In this document: in pieces, positions 1-9,259 of the stretch | How the letters are laid out: the number at the start of each line of letters is the position of its first letter | Numbering within the stretch: position 1 is the stretch's first letter | Source of the DNA: Phymatolithon calcareum | Lineage: Eukaryota > Rhodophyta > Florideophyceae > Hapalidiales | DNA: 64,000 bases | NCBI GenBank assembly: GCA_977006965.1 | Contig: OZ345378.1 | Location: 1,860,001 to 1,924,000, forward strand | Reading direction: 5' to 3' | Translations under genes and position numbers: made by a program | Notes under the pieces: generated by a model | The model's database searches: none | The model's input: the letters and a program-made list of their open reading frames with translations, nothing else | What the model was told of the DNA's origin: nothing

Positions 1-481
1 GCACTGGCAGAAGAGTTCGAGGATTCGAAATGGAAACCGGTTGGTCTTTTACTATGTTACTTCAAGTACAGTACTTGGGAAGGGAAATGCATTCACATGG
101 AGGATCGTAAGCTCGGATAAGTCATCCTGACCAAACATGCATGCACTCGATACGCCGATATCTCTTCAATCCATGACATCTAACGCCTTCTTTCTCTTGT
201 GAAACGAGCTTCGTGATGTCGCGTTTGTCATCGACTCAGTTTTTGTATTGCCATCACACCGCCGAAAAGGTATCGCGAGCGCACTTTTTGAACACTGCGT
301 TGAAGCAGCAAAGCAGCAAGGATGCCGAAGAATCGAATGGAATGTTTTGGATTGGAATGAAGGTGCAAAGGATTTCTACAGGACTTTGGGCGCTGAATGC
401 CCTGACGCCGGTGCGTGGGAGCTTATGCGCTTCGACTCTTCGGCAATCGCCAACTTCGTGCCAAGACAGAAATCTAAGTAA
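1..481 (+). CDS. GNAT acetyltransferase (diamine-acetyltransferase-like), 5' partial, two exons seen
   Basis: Exon 1 is 1-106 (it enters the window in frame 1) and exon 2 is 240-481, ending in TAA. The intron, 107-239 (133 nt), begins GTAAGC, ends CTCAG and has CTAAC about 55 nt before the acceptor. It splits the Leu codon of MEDLFV (C|TT). The encoded segment reads KPVGLLLCYFKYSTWEGK, then MEDLFVLP, then the acetyl-CoA pyrophosphate-binding loop SHRRKGIA (the R-x-x-G-x-A motif), then RIEWNVLDWNEGAKDFYRTLGA. The YSTW...EDLFV and WNVLDWN...FY.LGA blocks are typical of spermidine/spermine or thialysine N-acetyltransferases. Such enzymes transfer acetyl from acetyl-CoA to polyamine-like amines in the cytosol. 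About 115 residues are visible; the N-terminal part lies outside. No break is seen, so this looks like a live gene. The substrate is inferred from the family only. Confidence 0.85.
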
Positions 482-1021
482 CAGGCTGTTCAAGGACCTT
501 ATGAAACGTTTCGAAGAAGAAAGTCAACTATACTTTTGATCGATAGAGGCACAGGAAGACATCTCCTTGGTACGTTGCGAGAACACCTTGCAAGTGCAAA
601 GCATATACATCATGTAATTGGACAGAAACATAAATTGGTGAGAAGCTCCTACAGCTGCAGCGCATCATTTTTGAGTACTGTCATGAAGTGAAAATCACGT
701 CAGAAATTCCGTACGCGGACGTTGGGGCCAAAGAGAGAAAGAAAGAGTTTCTCCGTCCACGGATGGCCTCTTGCACAGAGTCTGTGAGTGTAACGGAATG
801 CCTTTTAGTGATCACGGCGGTATTAAAGGCATCAAATGCATTTCCTGAACTTGTATGAATATGGCAACCTTGCGATAACAGGAGTCTGTCGGAGGCACGC
901 GGCCGGGTCAAGTGAAGGTATCGAGCTTGGAACACAGACCGTAGACCGAGTAGTGTTTGTCGGCACATTGTCTTTAAATATTTAAAAATTCCACAAGACT
1001 CGCAGAGTTGGAATTTGCTCA
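482..1021. other. 3' flank, nothing recognised
   Basis: Between the acetyltransferase stop and the tRNA I see no conserved reading frame, repeat or RNA. The open frames here are short, and the long minus-strand one runs through the tRNA gene, so it is not credible. Confidence 0.5.
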
Positions 1022-1106
1022 GGGCCATTAGCTCAATTGGTAGAGTGCCCGTTTCGCATTTCAGCGAGGTTACGGGAGGTACCGGGATCGAAGCCCGGAT
1101 GGTCCA
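1022..1106 (+). tRNA. tRNA-Ala (anticodon CGC) with 12-nt intron
   Basis: A full cloverleaf can be drawn. The acceptor stem GGGCCAT pairs with ATGGTCC (1099-1105), including the G3:U70 wobble that identifies alanine tRNAs. The D arm is GCTC/GAGT. The anticodon stem CCCGT (1048-1052) pairs with ACGGG (1072-1076). The anticodon CGC is at 1055-1057, the variable loop is AGGTA, the T arm is CCGGG-ATCGAAG-CCCGG, and the discriminator is A1106. Positions 1059-1070 (TTTCAGCGAGGT) are extra and sit exactly between nucleotides 37 and 38, the canonical nuclear tRNA intron site. Removing them leaves 73 nt. The internal A box (TAGCTCAATTGG) and B box (GGATCGAAGCC) are intact, and no CCA is encoded. Confidence 0.93.
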
Positions 1107-1110
1107 AAAA

Positions 1111-1176
1111 CTAGATTTTCTTTTCGCTCGAACAATTTTTCTACTCGATTTTCTTTTTGCCCAAACAACGTTTCTA
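1111..1176. repeat. 33-bp direct tandem duplication
   Basis: Two units of exactly 33 bp (1111-1143 and 1144-1176) share CT[AC]GATTTTCTTTT and a TTTCTA end, with a handful of substitutions. The array starts 4 bp after the tRNA, so each unit also carries a T-run. Confidence 0.7.
1115..1118 (+). terminator. RNA polymerase III terminator of tRNA-Ala
   Basis: The first run of four T residues downstream of the tRNA, 9 nt past its 3' end; a second TTTT follows at 1120-1123. T4 is the usual pol III stop. Confidence 0.6.
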
Positions 1177-1438
1177 CAAAAGAAGAGGAGCATTCTGAGG
1201 CTCGCGGTACAACCAGATTGCCTAAGAGAGAGAAGGATTTCGTAAAACGTTGACACAATAACAATCTCTGGGGAAATTGAATCACGATAAGTTTTGCATT
1301 TGTTGGTATGTAAACAAGAAGGTACTCCTCCACTTCAAACATGTCTGGGGAGCATAATTTAATGTACATAATATCACGCACTTACAAGACTATCACTAAG
1401 TCGATCGTTCCTGTCAAGAGCAATCGTTTCCACCCGAC

Positions 1439-1813
1439 TCATCTGTAGATGCCATAGATATTGAGCTGCTTTTCCGCACTCAGCTTTTCCCGCTCACATA
1501 CCTCAAGAATACTTTTCAGCAACGCCTTCTCAGCCTCCGAAGTGTTAATGATTCGTTCTAGAGCACTAATGTATGCATCCCGACCATGTTGACGTGCACA
1601 CTTTCGAATTCGGCGCTTCTCTGCGTCGGAGCCGTTTCTCAGTTGATCAGCATAACGCAACTCGTACTTCTTAGCTTCCTCTTGTTCGATCATTCGTGCA
1701 ATGCGAATCGGGCGTGATTCTTGAGAAGATTTGGGGGGACTTGATGGTGAGGATGTGCCACCGCTTGTGCTGCTGCCGGTTTCAGCTCTGCTCGACGTCC
1801 TGCTGCTGGACAT
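1439..1813 (-). CDS. Basic coiled-coil protein, family C copy 1
   Basis: The gene encodes 124 residues from ATG at 1813-1811. I chose this Met because three other copies start at the equivalent MSS/MC site and because a TATA box lies 55 bp upstream; the open frame runs further 5' but without similarity. The N terminus is rich in Ser, Thr, Arg and Gly. It is followed by RIARMIEQEEAKKYELR, the basic stretch KRRIRKCARQHGRDAY, and a predicted helix, ALERIINTSEAEKALLKSI, ending IYGIYR. The arrangement of a basic patch before a heptad-like helix is reminiscent of a bZIP, but the spacing from RK-C-AR to the first Leu is too short, so I leave the function open. The flanks show no similarity to the other copies, while the protein core is well conserved, which suggests selection. 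Confidence 0.75.
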   Translation of the reverse strand: MSSSRTSSRAETGSSTSGGTSSPSSPPKSSQESRPIRIARMIEQEEAKKYELRYADQLRNGSDAEKRRIRKCARQHGRDAYISALERIINTSEAEKALLKSILEVCEREKLSAEKQLNIYGIYR

Positions 1814-1867
1814 TGTGTGAGAATGCTCACGTTGCCCATCTGTCTGTCGCCGTACACCTTCGCGACA

Positions 1868-1874
1868 TTTATAC
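1868..1874 (-). promoter_or_regulatory. TATA box of family C copy 1
   Basis: GTATAAA on the minus strand, about 55 bp upstream of the chosen ATG. All four family C genes have a TATA-like heptamer 53-92 bp upstream, although the surrounding DNA is unrelated. Confidence 0.6.
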
Positions 1875-3699
1875 TGATGACTGAGGACCGTGGAAGGACG
1901 TGACAGCATTGAATCTTCGTGTCTCGCTAAAAAACAGAATGACTTTAACGCACGCACTCCCTCGTCCTCGCACGAAGGTGCACGGGTTAAAAGACTAAGG
2001 CGTGCACGCGGAGTTTCGGAAGGGTGGGAAAAATACGAAAGGAATTTAAAAATTCTACCGTATATGTGGCATTGGAACGTGTGGAATTTACTGGAGCTTT
2101 GATTGGCCAGAAACATAACGCATGGGCACGGTAGTTGGCATTATTGGTGGGAAGGCACCAGCGTCGAAGTTATACTTCTCCAAGCATCTTCAACTGATCC
2201 CGGCGTTTGCGCAATACGATGACGTTGCTACCCCAATGCGATTAAAGTGAGACTGTGCATTGGTTAGAGCCGCTTGGGAGAGGTACACCTGTCACTGTGG
2301 AAGCCGGGGGGGGGGGGGGAGTTGCTCATAAAAGTATCACATGTGCTGTGTCGAGATTTCAACTCAGGTACAGTATGGAACCTATCCTTGCAACAAAACG
2401 GATCTGATTCGTAGGTGAAGTGAACGCTCTGACGTGTTACAGTGCATATGAGATTATTTATGTAGTTTCTGAGGTAATGTGGAATGTCAGTGTCTATTAA
2501 AAAAATGAAGTCACTCGGAAGATAAAGAGGGTAATGGGAACTTCGACAACAGCAATTCTCGTTCCGATCGTGATGACATTCGTCGCAGCATTCGAGGGTG
2601 ATATTTTCACTCGCGAAAAAAGGACCGACGTGACTTTGTGACGCAAAGACTATTATTCTCTTTCACAGTTCGAAGCAAATAAAAACTTAACACTGGCAAT
2701 GTTGGCCTCAGGAACAGCTAGTGCCAACAGTCACAGCCTCTTCAACAAGAGAGCAAGAAAAAACAGCACAAGGCGGTGCTTCGAAGGCTGCCATGACCTG
2801 ATTTTTTAGTGATAAAGAGGAAACTATCGGTTGGAATTAAACCAAACAAAATCTGAAGAATTGAGATGTAGGGAAGAGAGCCCTCAAGTTGACAGAGACA
2901 CAGAAAACAAAGATCCAAATAGTACTAAACGCCACTTCATCAATAAACGAGAGAGTCCATTGCGCTGTTGAAAAGACCGAAAGAACAGCGTAGTAGCTTG
3001 CTCAGAGAACGCACATTTAGATTACTCTAGGATCCGAAGACAATATTCGGTGGCTGTAGAGTGCAGCCTGCTTTGTCCGTTGGGTAAGGTAGCGGTGAGA
3101 TTTAATGCGAGGGAAACAAGGCTGCTGCCTTCGGAGCAAAAACATTACTTGAGCGCGAGAGTGTTGAGGTGTAAGGTCAATGAAAACAAAGCCAAAAAGG
3201 AATTTCCAACTGAATCGAGATTTCGTGGACTAGGTGGTATGAAAAATCACGTTCGAAACCTAATCCGGTGCGTCCGTACGGGTCCATCGACAAGAGGTGG
3301 AACTCGCTGCTGTTCGCTAAATATAGGCACATTTCTGCACTATCTGCGGGCCCATCATGCGGCGGAGTTCTGGAATAATTCCTACGTCAAAGAAACGAGA
3401 TCTCACAATATAAAATAACTTATTATGAATTCACGGGTTTCTCGACGTAGGAATTATGATCAATTTATGGTACTGCTCAATGCCCACGGCAGCACTTGAT
3501 AAGAGGTAGCGTGTTTGGGCGAAAGCAGTGCCCTGAAGAGCGCGGGCACAGCGGTTGAGGAGATTCGTGAGCTCCTGCGAGGAGGAATTCGAAATGTAGT
3601 ACTTCGGGGGTGTAATTCGTTGACATGCATCATTATCTTCACGTCGCTTGTGCGAAAATGGGAAAATGTTCTATGAAGCGATTACAATCGCTAACCGAA
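1875..3699. other. Long stretch without recognised gene; contains a 14-G run
   Basis: I see no repeat-family match or convincing coding frame. The 122-codon open frame at 3050-3418 has no family features and looks random. A homopolymer of 14 G residues lies at 2306-2319, directly after GCC. Confidence 0.4.
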
Positions 3700-4075
3700 T
3701 CCATAGACCATCTTTTCTACCAGAACTTTCTACTAGAATGTTTTCGAAAAACGTGAGGAGCAACTGCACCGTCGAATCAATAGAGCACTAGCTTCACGAA
3801 AAGATGAGACGAGAAGGCTTTGTTTAAGTCTGGTTAGAAAAAGCGATTGAGGCGTATTCCGGAAGAGATGAGGACATAACAGATTCAACCAAGTATATCG
3901 GGCATCTCAAGGGATGCGAAGGCTTGCAAGATCCCCTGCAGAAAGCGGAGGAGGAAGTCGTATCGAGGAAACGACTACGAGAAGAAATAAGTGAGACATG
4001 GGATAAGGAACTCTACGGCAGATCAGTTAAGATCCCGATTGAACAATGGAACAAATATTGATTTTTGAAGGAGTT
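3700..4075 (+). pseudogene. LINE B fragment, heavily decayed
   Basis: Short islands match the C-terminal region of LINE B seen at 17.4-19.1 and 32-33 kb: a HLFYQN stretch like GLFYKNVFG, a GRDEDI-like block near 3865, and the KKRLREE-like segment near 3965. There are many stops and shifts. It is the most diverged LINE B copy in the window. Confidence 0.6.
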
Positions 4076-4117
4076 TCTTCGCGAAATCCACTCCTCAGCG
4101 ACGACAGAGACACAGGT

Positions 4118-4370
4118 TTGTTTGTTTGTTTATTGTAGGATCTAGAGCGACACTAAGTTTATTCAACATCTAGGGGGCCTCTAAATGTTCCTGAATTTGA
4201 TCTTATTCTGGGTACTTGCGTATCTGCTGCCCGCGAGCACTGCGGTACACCACTTTGACATCCGTGTGCCCTTCGCGGAACGTAATTCAAATCTTGCTTG
4301 AGACAATACTCGAACCGGTGACCTCAACATTCCTGCCTGTATCATATCGAGATATGCGCACAGGTGCACG
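4118..4370 (-). mobile_element. tRNA-derived SINE, copy 1
   Basis: A 253-bp element flanked by a 12-bp TSD, AGAG[AC]CACAGGT (4106-4117 and 4371-4382). Read on the minus strand it starts CGTGCACCTGTGCGCAT. It has a pol III B box, GGTTCGAGTAT (4306-4316), about 50 bp in, an unrelated body, and a (CAAA)n tail seen on the plus strand as TTTG repeats at 4117-4131. The structure is a tRNA-related head, a body and a short A-rich tail. About 75-80 percent of positions match copy 2 at 21308-21579 by eye. Confidence 0.8.
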
Positions 4371-4382
4371 AGAGCCACAGGT

Positions 4383-4951
4383 AACATTCAAGACTAAACG
4401 AAGCTATCACAGAAACTAATACGCGCAATAGTTCTTCGGCCGTGGAATCCGACGCTACTGGAAGAAGAGCAGGGACGTCTGGGATGCTGGTGGACAACCA
4501 CGATGAAGCATGAAACGCTAGAACCTTGTGGAAAAGCGAGGAACTAACGAGAGTAGTGTAGACAATTATGCGTCTACGGGGGACACGAGCACATAGGCTT
4601 GCTGTCCTCCTTCCAAGATATTGCGTAGCTTGCAAGATTTACCAGGTACATGTTGACCACCATTTCTGGGCACATTCCTAATATAGCTAGTAACATAAGT
4701 CTATGTAGTGTTACCAGATACAGTGTCGACATCTCATAGCAATATCCCAAGCATAGCTGGACGTTACATGGCTCTCTATGATAGTATTTCTAAATACTAC
4801 CATGATGTTTGTAGCCTCTCCATCTGGGAGAGGCAGAGCGGCCAAAGCAACAATAGCTTTTAGAGAATCAGTAGGGCTGGCTGAGTTCGTACACGCTGCG
4901 AGACTCATCTATAGTAGCTAGGGTGAACATATGTAAGTAGAGATCACGGTT
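4383..4951. other. No feature recognised
   Basis: Non-repetitive within the window as far as I can see, with no convincing reading frame. Confidence 0.4.
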
Positions 4952-5555
4952 TTTTGAATTTGGAATTCTATTTAGTGCCCTCAGAAACACTCACGAGACT
5001 GCAAGGGAGATGCGTTTTACCTACTATTTACTTTTGTTCTAATCCGTAAAACCCCGGTTCAGTTTTAGCGTCGTAGCCCTAGCTTCAAACCCTCTTCCGG
5101 AGAGGGAAACGTTAAAGGCCTCGTGTCCAATTTCGTTGGAGGTTCCGAATCACAGTTCTATTTTGTCAAATTTTCTCTTCCATGTCGTCGTAGAACACTA
5201 TGGTGATGATTAGTAACTGGTTGAGTGCTTTTTCAGTCACATTAGTCTCCTCTTCGGATAGTATCTTCCCAAGCACAGCTCGATTTTTTTCACGAGGATT
5301 GGTCTGAAGTCACCGAAATTGTTGAGAAGAGTAGTACTCAGTGGGGAGAGTGGACTTCTCCCGTAAATGGCCGTGTCGTGCTTTCGGGAGTCTGATGATC
5401 ACTGGAGTTGACTCTAGAAGATCATAATGCATTTTTCTCTTTCTGTTAGATTCCAAGAGGTCTCCTTCGTCAATGAATAGCAAGGTCCAGTGCAGCATCG
5501 AATAGGGGGTCATGAAACATCGCTACGCACCCATTGCATTTCCAAAGAGTCCTAA
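4952..5555 (-). pseudogene. LINE A, 5'-truncated 3' end
   Basis: On the minus strand this holds the C terminus of the LINE A protein (IIRLPKARHGHL..., similar to 27.1 kb), then the 3' UTR with ACTGCAAGGGAGATGCG on the plus strand. It ends in a short oligo(A) tail, seen as TTTTTT at about 4950. Stops and indels interrupt the frame. No TSD was found. Confidence 0.75.
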
Positions 5556-5763
5556 ACTTTTGGCCATCCAAGTGGAGTCGCGATTCGTGAAAGCATTACG
5601 TTTGCTCCGAGTGGACTCAAATCGTAATTTGAGTGTCAGGCATAGAAGAAGGAGTGCCTTCCTAATTAACTAGGACGAAAAAGTAGAAGATAGTTAGCGA
5701 TAAAGCACTGCTTTGCGAAACATGCCAGGAATCTTCATTGATTTGTAACTGTCTGGCACTCGA

Positions 5764-7650
5764 CAAGAACTGGATCGTCTATTTGAAAAAATAGAGAGAG
5801 AAAAGAAGTACCCCACCACGCTACAAACCGTTCTAGAACTCAGAGCTCAAAGCGACGTGGAAACGTCGCAAGAAACTGCAAAAGAAAGCTCACGAGCAAG
5901 ATACAGAGGAGGCCTAGAAGCGATACGAGGAATATCGTAGAGATATACGAAAGTTGGTTAACAGAGGGAAGCGACATCAGTATCAAGAATACTTAGACGA
6001 TCTAGAAGAAAAGAACAAAGCAATGGACAAATATCCTGAACGCAGAAGATGAGAACACGAAGAACGCCTAGGAACAAAATGACTGACCGCCCATTGCACA
6101 AAACGATGTTCACTGCTCACGCGTCCCAGACATTCCGAGATATCGAGGGATGTCGACCAAGACCATCTTACTTTGAATGTCCTCCTCATATGCGGGACCT
6201 TATCAAAGCGTCAATCCTTAAAGCTCCGACCAGAAAGGCCCCAGGCCTGGACGGAGTGAGTACCCAAATCCTGAAAGTGGACCTGGAGGAATGTACAGAC
6301 CTAATCTTTGAGATATGGACAGCCTGCACAAGAAAGGAAGCAATGCCAATCCAAAAAATTTCCGATGTATATCTCGACTGAGTTAGGTCTGAAAAATTGT
6401 TGAGTCCGCAATTGATATTATGCTCCGCCAAAGATACAAAAAGTACAACATTCAGCTGGGATTTCAGAAAGGGACGAGCACGGATCTTGCCAACTTGAGG
6501 GCTCTAGAACTACAAAAACGAGGGCAGCGATGCATCGCTGTATTGGACCTGAAGGCAGCGTACGACACAATGCCAAGACAATATCTTCAAGAGCGAATGA
6601 GAGGGCTTCTACCGCATGACCTATGCGCGATGATCGAGGCATTCTTGATGCCTTCTTGGTTATCCACGGTGGGGGACCCGCAGAAAAAGTGGTTTCTAAT
6701 AGACAGAGGAGTACCTCAGGGGTCCTCGCTGAGACCAAGTTTTTACACTCTTTTCATGGACGAGTTCGCCGAAAGTAAAAGCTAATTTTCAAGGGAAGTA
6801 GCTGATGTAGCCGCAGTCCTCTTGGCGGGCGACGTGTTCCTAACGGCCAAGACCCCAGTGAGACTACAGAGAATGTTCATCGAAAGATGGGTGATTTGGA
6901 TCACGAAAGCTGGGAAAAGAGAAGTTCTTCTCTCAGCGGACAGGAGATCTTCTATTTTCAATCTTGTAAGAAAAATACTGCCAAAGGTCAAAGAAGTCTC
7001 ATACCTTGGCATCTCACTCACCAAGGCGGGAGCTACCGACACAAAAATGCTCGATCGAGTCAGACAGACCAAAATCGCGGTATATCAACTGAGATCCCTG
7101 AGTGTCTCGTTGCGGGCGGTGAGTCCCTTGAAAGCACTGAAGACATACAAAGCGTTGATACAACCAAGATGGGAGCACGCTACGCACCTGACGCCAAAGA
7201 CGCCGAGAGTCCAGACATCTATTTGAAAAGTTTAGAAGAAAATTTTGAGACAATTATTCGGTCCAATCGCGAAAAACCGCTATATCAGACTTCGCCTTCT
7301 TTGCCGAATACAAAATGCCGAAAACAGTAGACTCGTTCTAGCCCTCAGGATACTGGAACGAGCCAGATCGAAGAAAAGGAGCGTCCTGGCCGTTCCAATC
7401 TAGGAAAGAGAAGTGGAGGAACTGAAATGGGTTAGTTGAGACATATCGAAAATGTTACATTTCGACCTTTTCGAGGCGGCACTGACCTTCCTCAAACAAG
7501 GAGTTTCAGCAAAATCGTTGCGGAACTTTCTCTTCAAAGACGAGGGAGACACCTTGGAATTTATCAGAGAGCGCAAAATTCCGTACGAACTGCCGGGGTG
7601 CACCCCGGCGATCATTAGACTCCCGAAAGCACGACACCGCCATTAAGTGG
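5764..7650 (+). pseudogene. LINE A, reverse transcriptase region
   Basis: This is the longest LINE A copy. Pieces in order: a pre-RT segment (from about 5764), RKAPGLDGVSTQILK (RT N-terminal KAPG.DG motif, near 6235), LGFQKGTSTDLA, RT motif A AVLDLKAAYDTMP (near 6540), motif B DRGVPQGSSLRPS (near 6700), a TAA at 6783, then motif C, then the thumb and C-terminal domain (YLGISLTKAGATD, LIQPRWEHA) ending IIRLPKARHRH near 7645. Motif C reads LLAGDVFL where an active element would have FADD, so a catalytic aspartate is lost. There are at least three frameshifts or stops. The endonuclease and any ORF1 are absent, so the copy is 5' truncated. It has no RNase H domain. Confidence 0.85.
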
Positions 7651-7659
7651 GCATTCAGT

Positions 7660-7771
7660 CATTCCCCCCAAAGCAGAAGAAGAAGATTTTTATTTCAAAG
7701 TTACCAGCGCATCTGCTGACGCTTGGGGCAACATTCCTACGGCCAAGAGGTTTTGGCTGGATTCCGTTTTA
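7660..7771 (-). repeat. Family F repeat, 3' half
   Basis: The minus strand reads CAGCCAAAACCTCTTGGC, then GCCCCAAGCGTCAGCAGATG, then AAATAAAAATCTTCTTCTTC, matching the end of F copies at 33.4, 36.0, 38.9 and 53.0 kb. The 5' half of this copy is at 8386-8500; a 614-bp insert separates them. Confidence 0.75.
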
Positions 7772-8385
7772 GCTGTTGCACAGGTTGATAGATGAGAGTC
7801 AGGATGAAAGGTGAAAAGACTCTGCCTTCTTGTTTACTTCAATCTAGGCAGAGGATTATATACACGCTTGGTACCAATATTATTATTATTTTTTTACTGC
7901 AATTTATTGCAATAAAGTCTTAATTGCCCTGAGAGGTGCTTATTGCAATAATTATTGCAAAAAGTAATGGCATATGATCGAAATCAAGGTACACCCTTGC
8001 CCTCCTCTGCGCTGGCAAGAAGACATGGCGCAGGAGGACCTGAATTAGATTCTGTTATTGCAATTGATATTGGAAGAATGGTCAGATATTGCAATAGCTA
8101 TTGCCTTCAACCTTGCATTATTGGTATTGCAATTGCTATTGCATCATGTACCCCAATAAATAACAATAATATTGGTACTATCCCTGATTATATACTACTA
8201 GGGTGAGATACAAAGTAGGCGTTTTGGGTACATGCCAAAACGCGGGAAAACTTCAGCTACCCAAATCGGTAGCATGAGCAAAAACATTCTCTAACGGGAA
8301 CATTCAGCTGGGTATCGGTTTGAATTCAAAACAGGAAGGGTGACAAGACTATCTCTGGATCGCACAGACGTGCTGTGCGCAGCAT
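7772..8385. mobile_element. ~614-bp insertion inside a family F repeat, rich in TTGCAAT
   Basis: The insertion is inferred because F copies elsewhere are continuous across this point. Both junctions carry TCCGT (near 7767-7771 and 8381-8385), which fits a 5-bp target duplication. The insert has at least eleven TTGCA or TGCAA cores between 7909 and 8145, often as ATTGCAAT palindromes. I saw no coding frame beyond 83 codons and no clear terminal inverted repeat, so its class is unknown. Confidence 0.5.
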
Positions 8386-8655
8386 CCGTCTATGGAAGAG
8401 TTTCTTTTCTTGTTGGTGTAACACGATTCAGTGGGCTACAAAAACCCACCTTTGGTCTCCTTCGGTACCTCGAGGGGGAAAATTTCTCCCCTGTCCTGTA
8501 ACACGCTGTGATTTCAAGTTTCGGGCGTTCCGTACTTGTACATAGCCTGGAACATGGTTAGGAGCTCGTCGAGTGCTCGCTTAGTCCAGGCGTTGTCCTT
8601 TTCGGAGAGTCTGTCCTTTGCGAGGCCATTTATCACGTCTTCGATGGCATCTTTC
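8386..8655 (-). pseudogene. LINE A-variant C terminus joined to family F 5' half
   Basis: On the minus strand the coding end reads DAIEDVINGLAKDRLSEKDN and then TKRALDELLTMF, stopping at 8514. It resembles the LINE A C terminus (RLTEEETSETEKALDKVLF). The sequence after the stop is the family F 5' half (AGGTACCGAAGGAGACC, GTTTTTGTAGCCCACTGAAT). F therefore behaves as the 3' UTR of this LINE variant, and the isolated F copies are either short 3' stubs or a SINE sharing that tail. Confidence 0.6.
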
Positions 8656-9010
8656 CCACAATTTCCCCCCAAATGAGCATAACACTTCTTGCAGACAAGT
8701 TTGCTGATACCGTTCCAACTCTCATGAGCAATCTCGAGGAATATCTCGGAAGATATCAGCTGACCCAAGAGGAGACTATCATCACGGAAAAAGCTCTCGC
8801 CAAATCACTTTTCTTTACCGTCGACTCTTTCGAGACTTGGAGTAGAAAATGGGCCAATAGAGCAGCGATCATGAGCCTCATAGCTCTCACAGATATTTCA
8901 AACCTAATGCCCAAGCAACGACTTTCCGATATTCAAAAAGAGATGCTGGAAATGGCAGTTGATACTGTGCAAAGAAAATGTCTGAAATCAACTACTTTCT
9001 TTCTTCTTCT
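8656..9010 (+). pseudogene. LINE A C-terminal fragment
   Basis: The frame from 8673 reads SITLLADKFADTVPTLMSNL, then YLGRYQLTQEETIITEKALA, matching the 27-kb copy (SITLLEDKFGEIVPTLMNKL). It abuts the minus-strand fragment head to head at 8655. The two cover the same protein region, so they are separate insertions rather than one inverted insertion. Confidence 0.7.
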
Positions 9011-9259
9011 TTCTTTTATTGCAGAAAACGCTAACTTAAGTTTGTGCTTGGAGACCAGGACTCGGAGCAATTCAATTGGAAGAGATTACTGCTCGAGTTG
9101 CAATGCGCAATACGAATTGCGCCGGTCTGAATCTTGCATTGACTATTGCAATGCATCAAGGCGGGCAATCAAGGGTAGTCTGGTTTACCTCAGGAAGGAA
9201 CATTTCCATCAAACTTTAAACTACCTCGCGTTCAGCAAGGACATTACATGTAGCTGCCT
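9011..9259. repeat. Second TTGCAAT-motif cluster
   Basis: Between 9019 and 9150 the motifs TTGCA, GCAATTCAATTG, TTGCAATGCGCAAT and TATTGCAATGCAT recur. A similar cluster lies at 7909-8145 and a third at 10925-11002. Confidence 0.5.

Noticed and set aside
681-1256. 191-codon minus-strand open frame
   Set aside because: It runs through the tRNA-Ala gene and the tandem repeat; no protein-like conservation.
8514-9010. One LINE with an inverted 5' part (twin priming)
   Set aside because: The two head-to-head pieces cover the same C-terminal protein region, so they must be two insertions.
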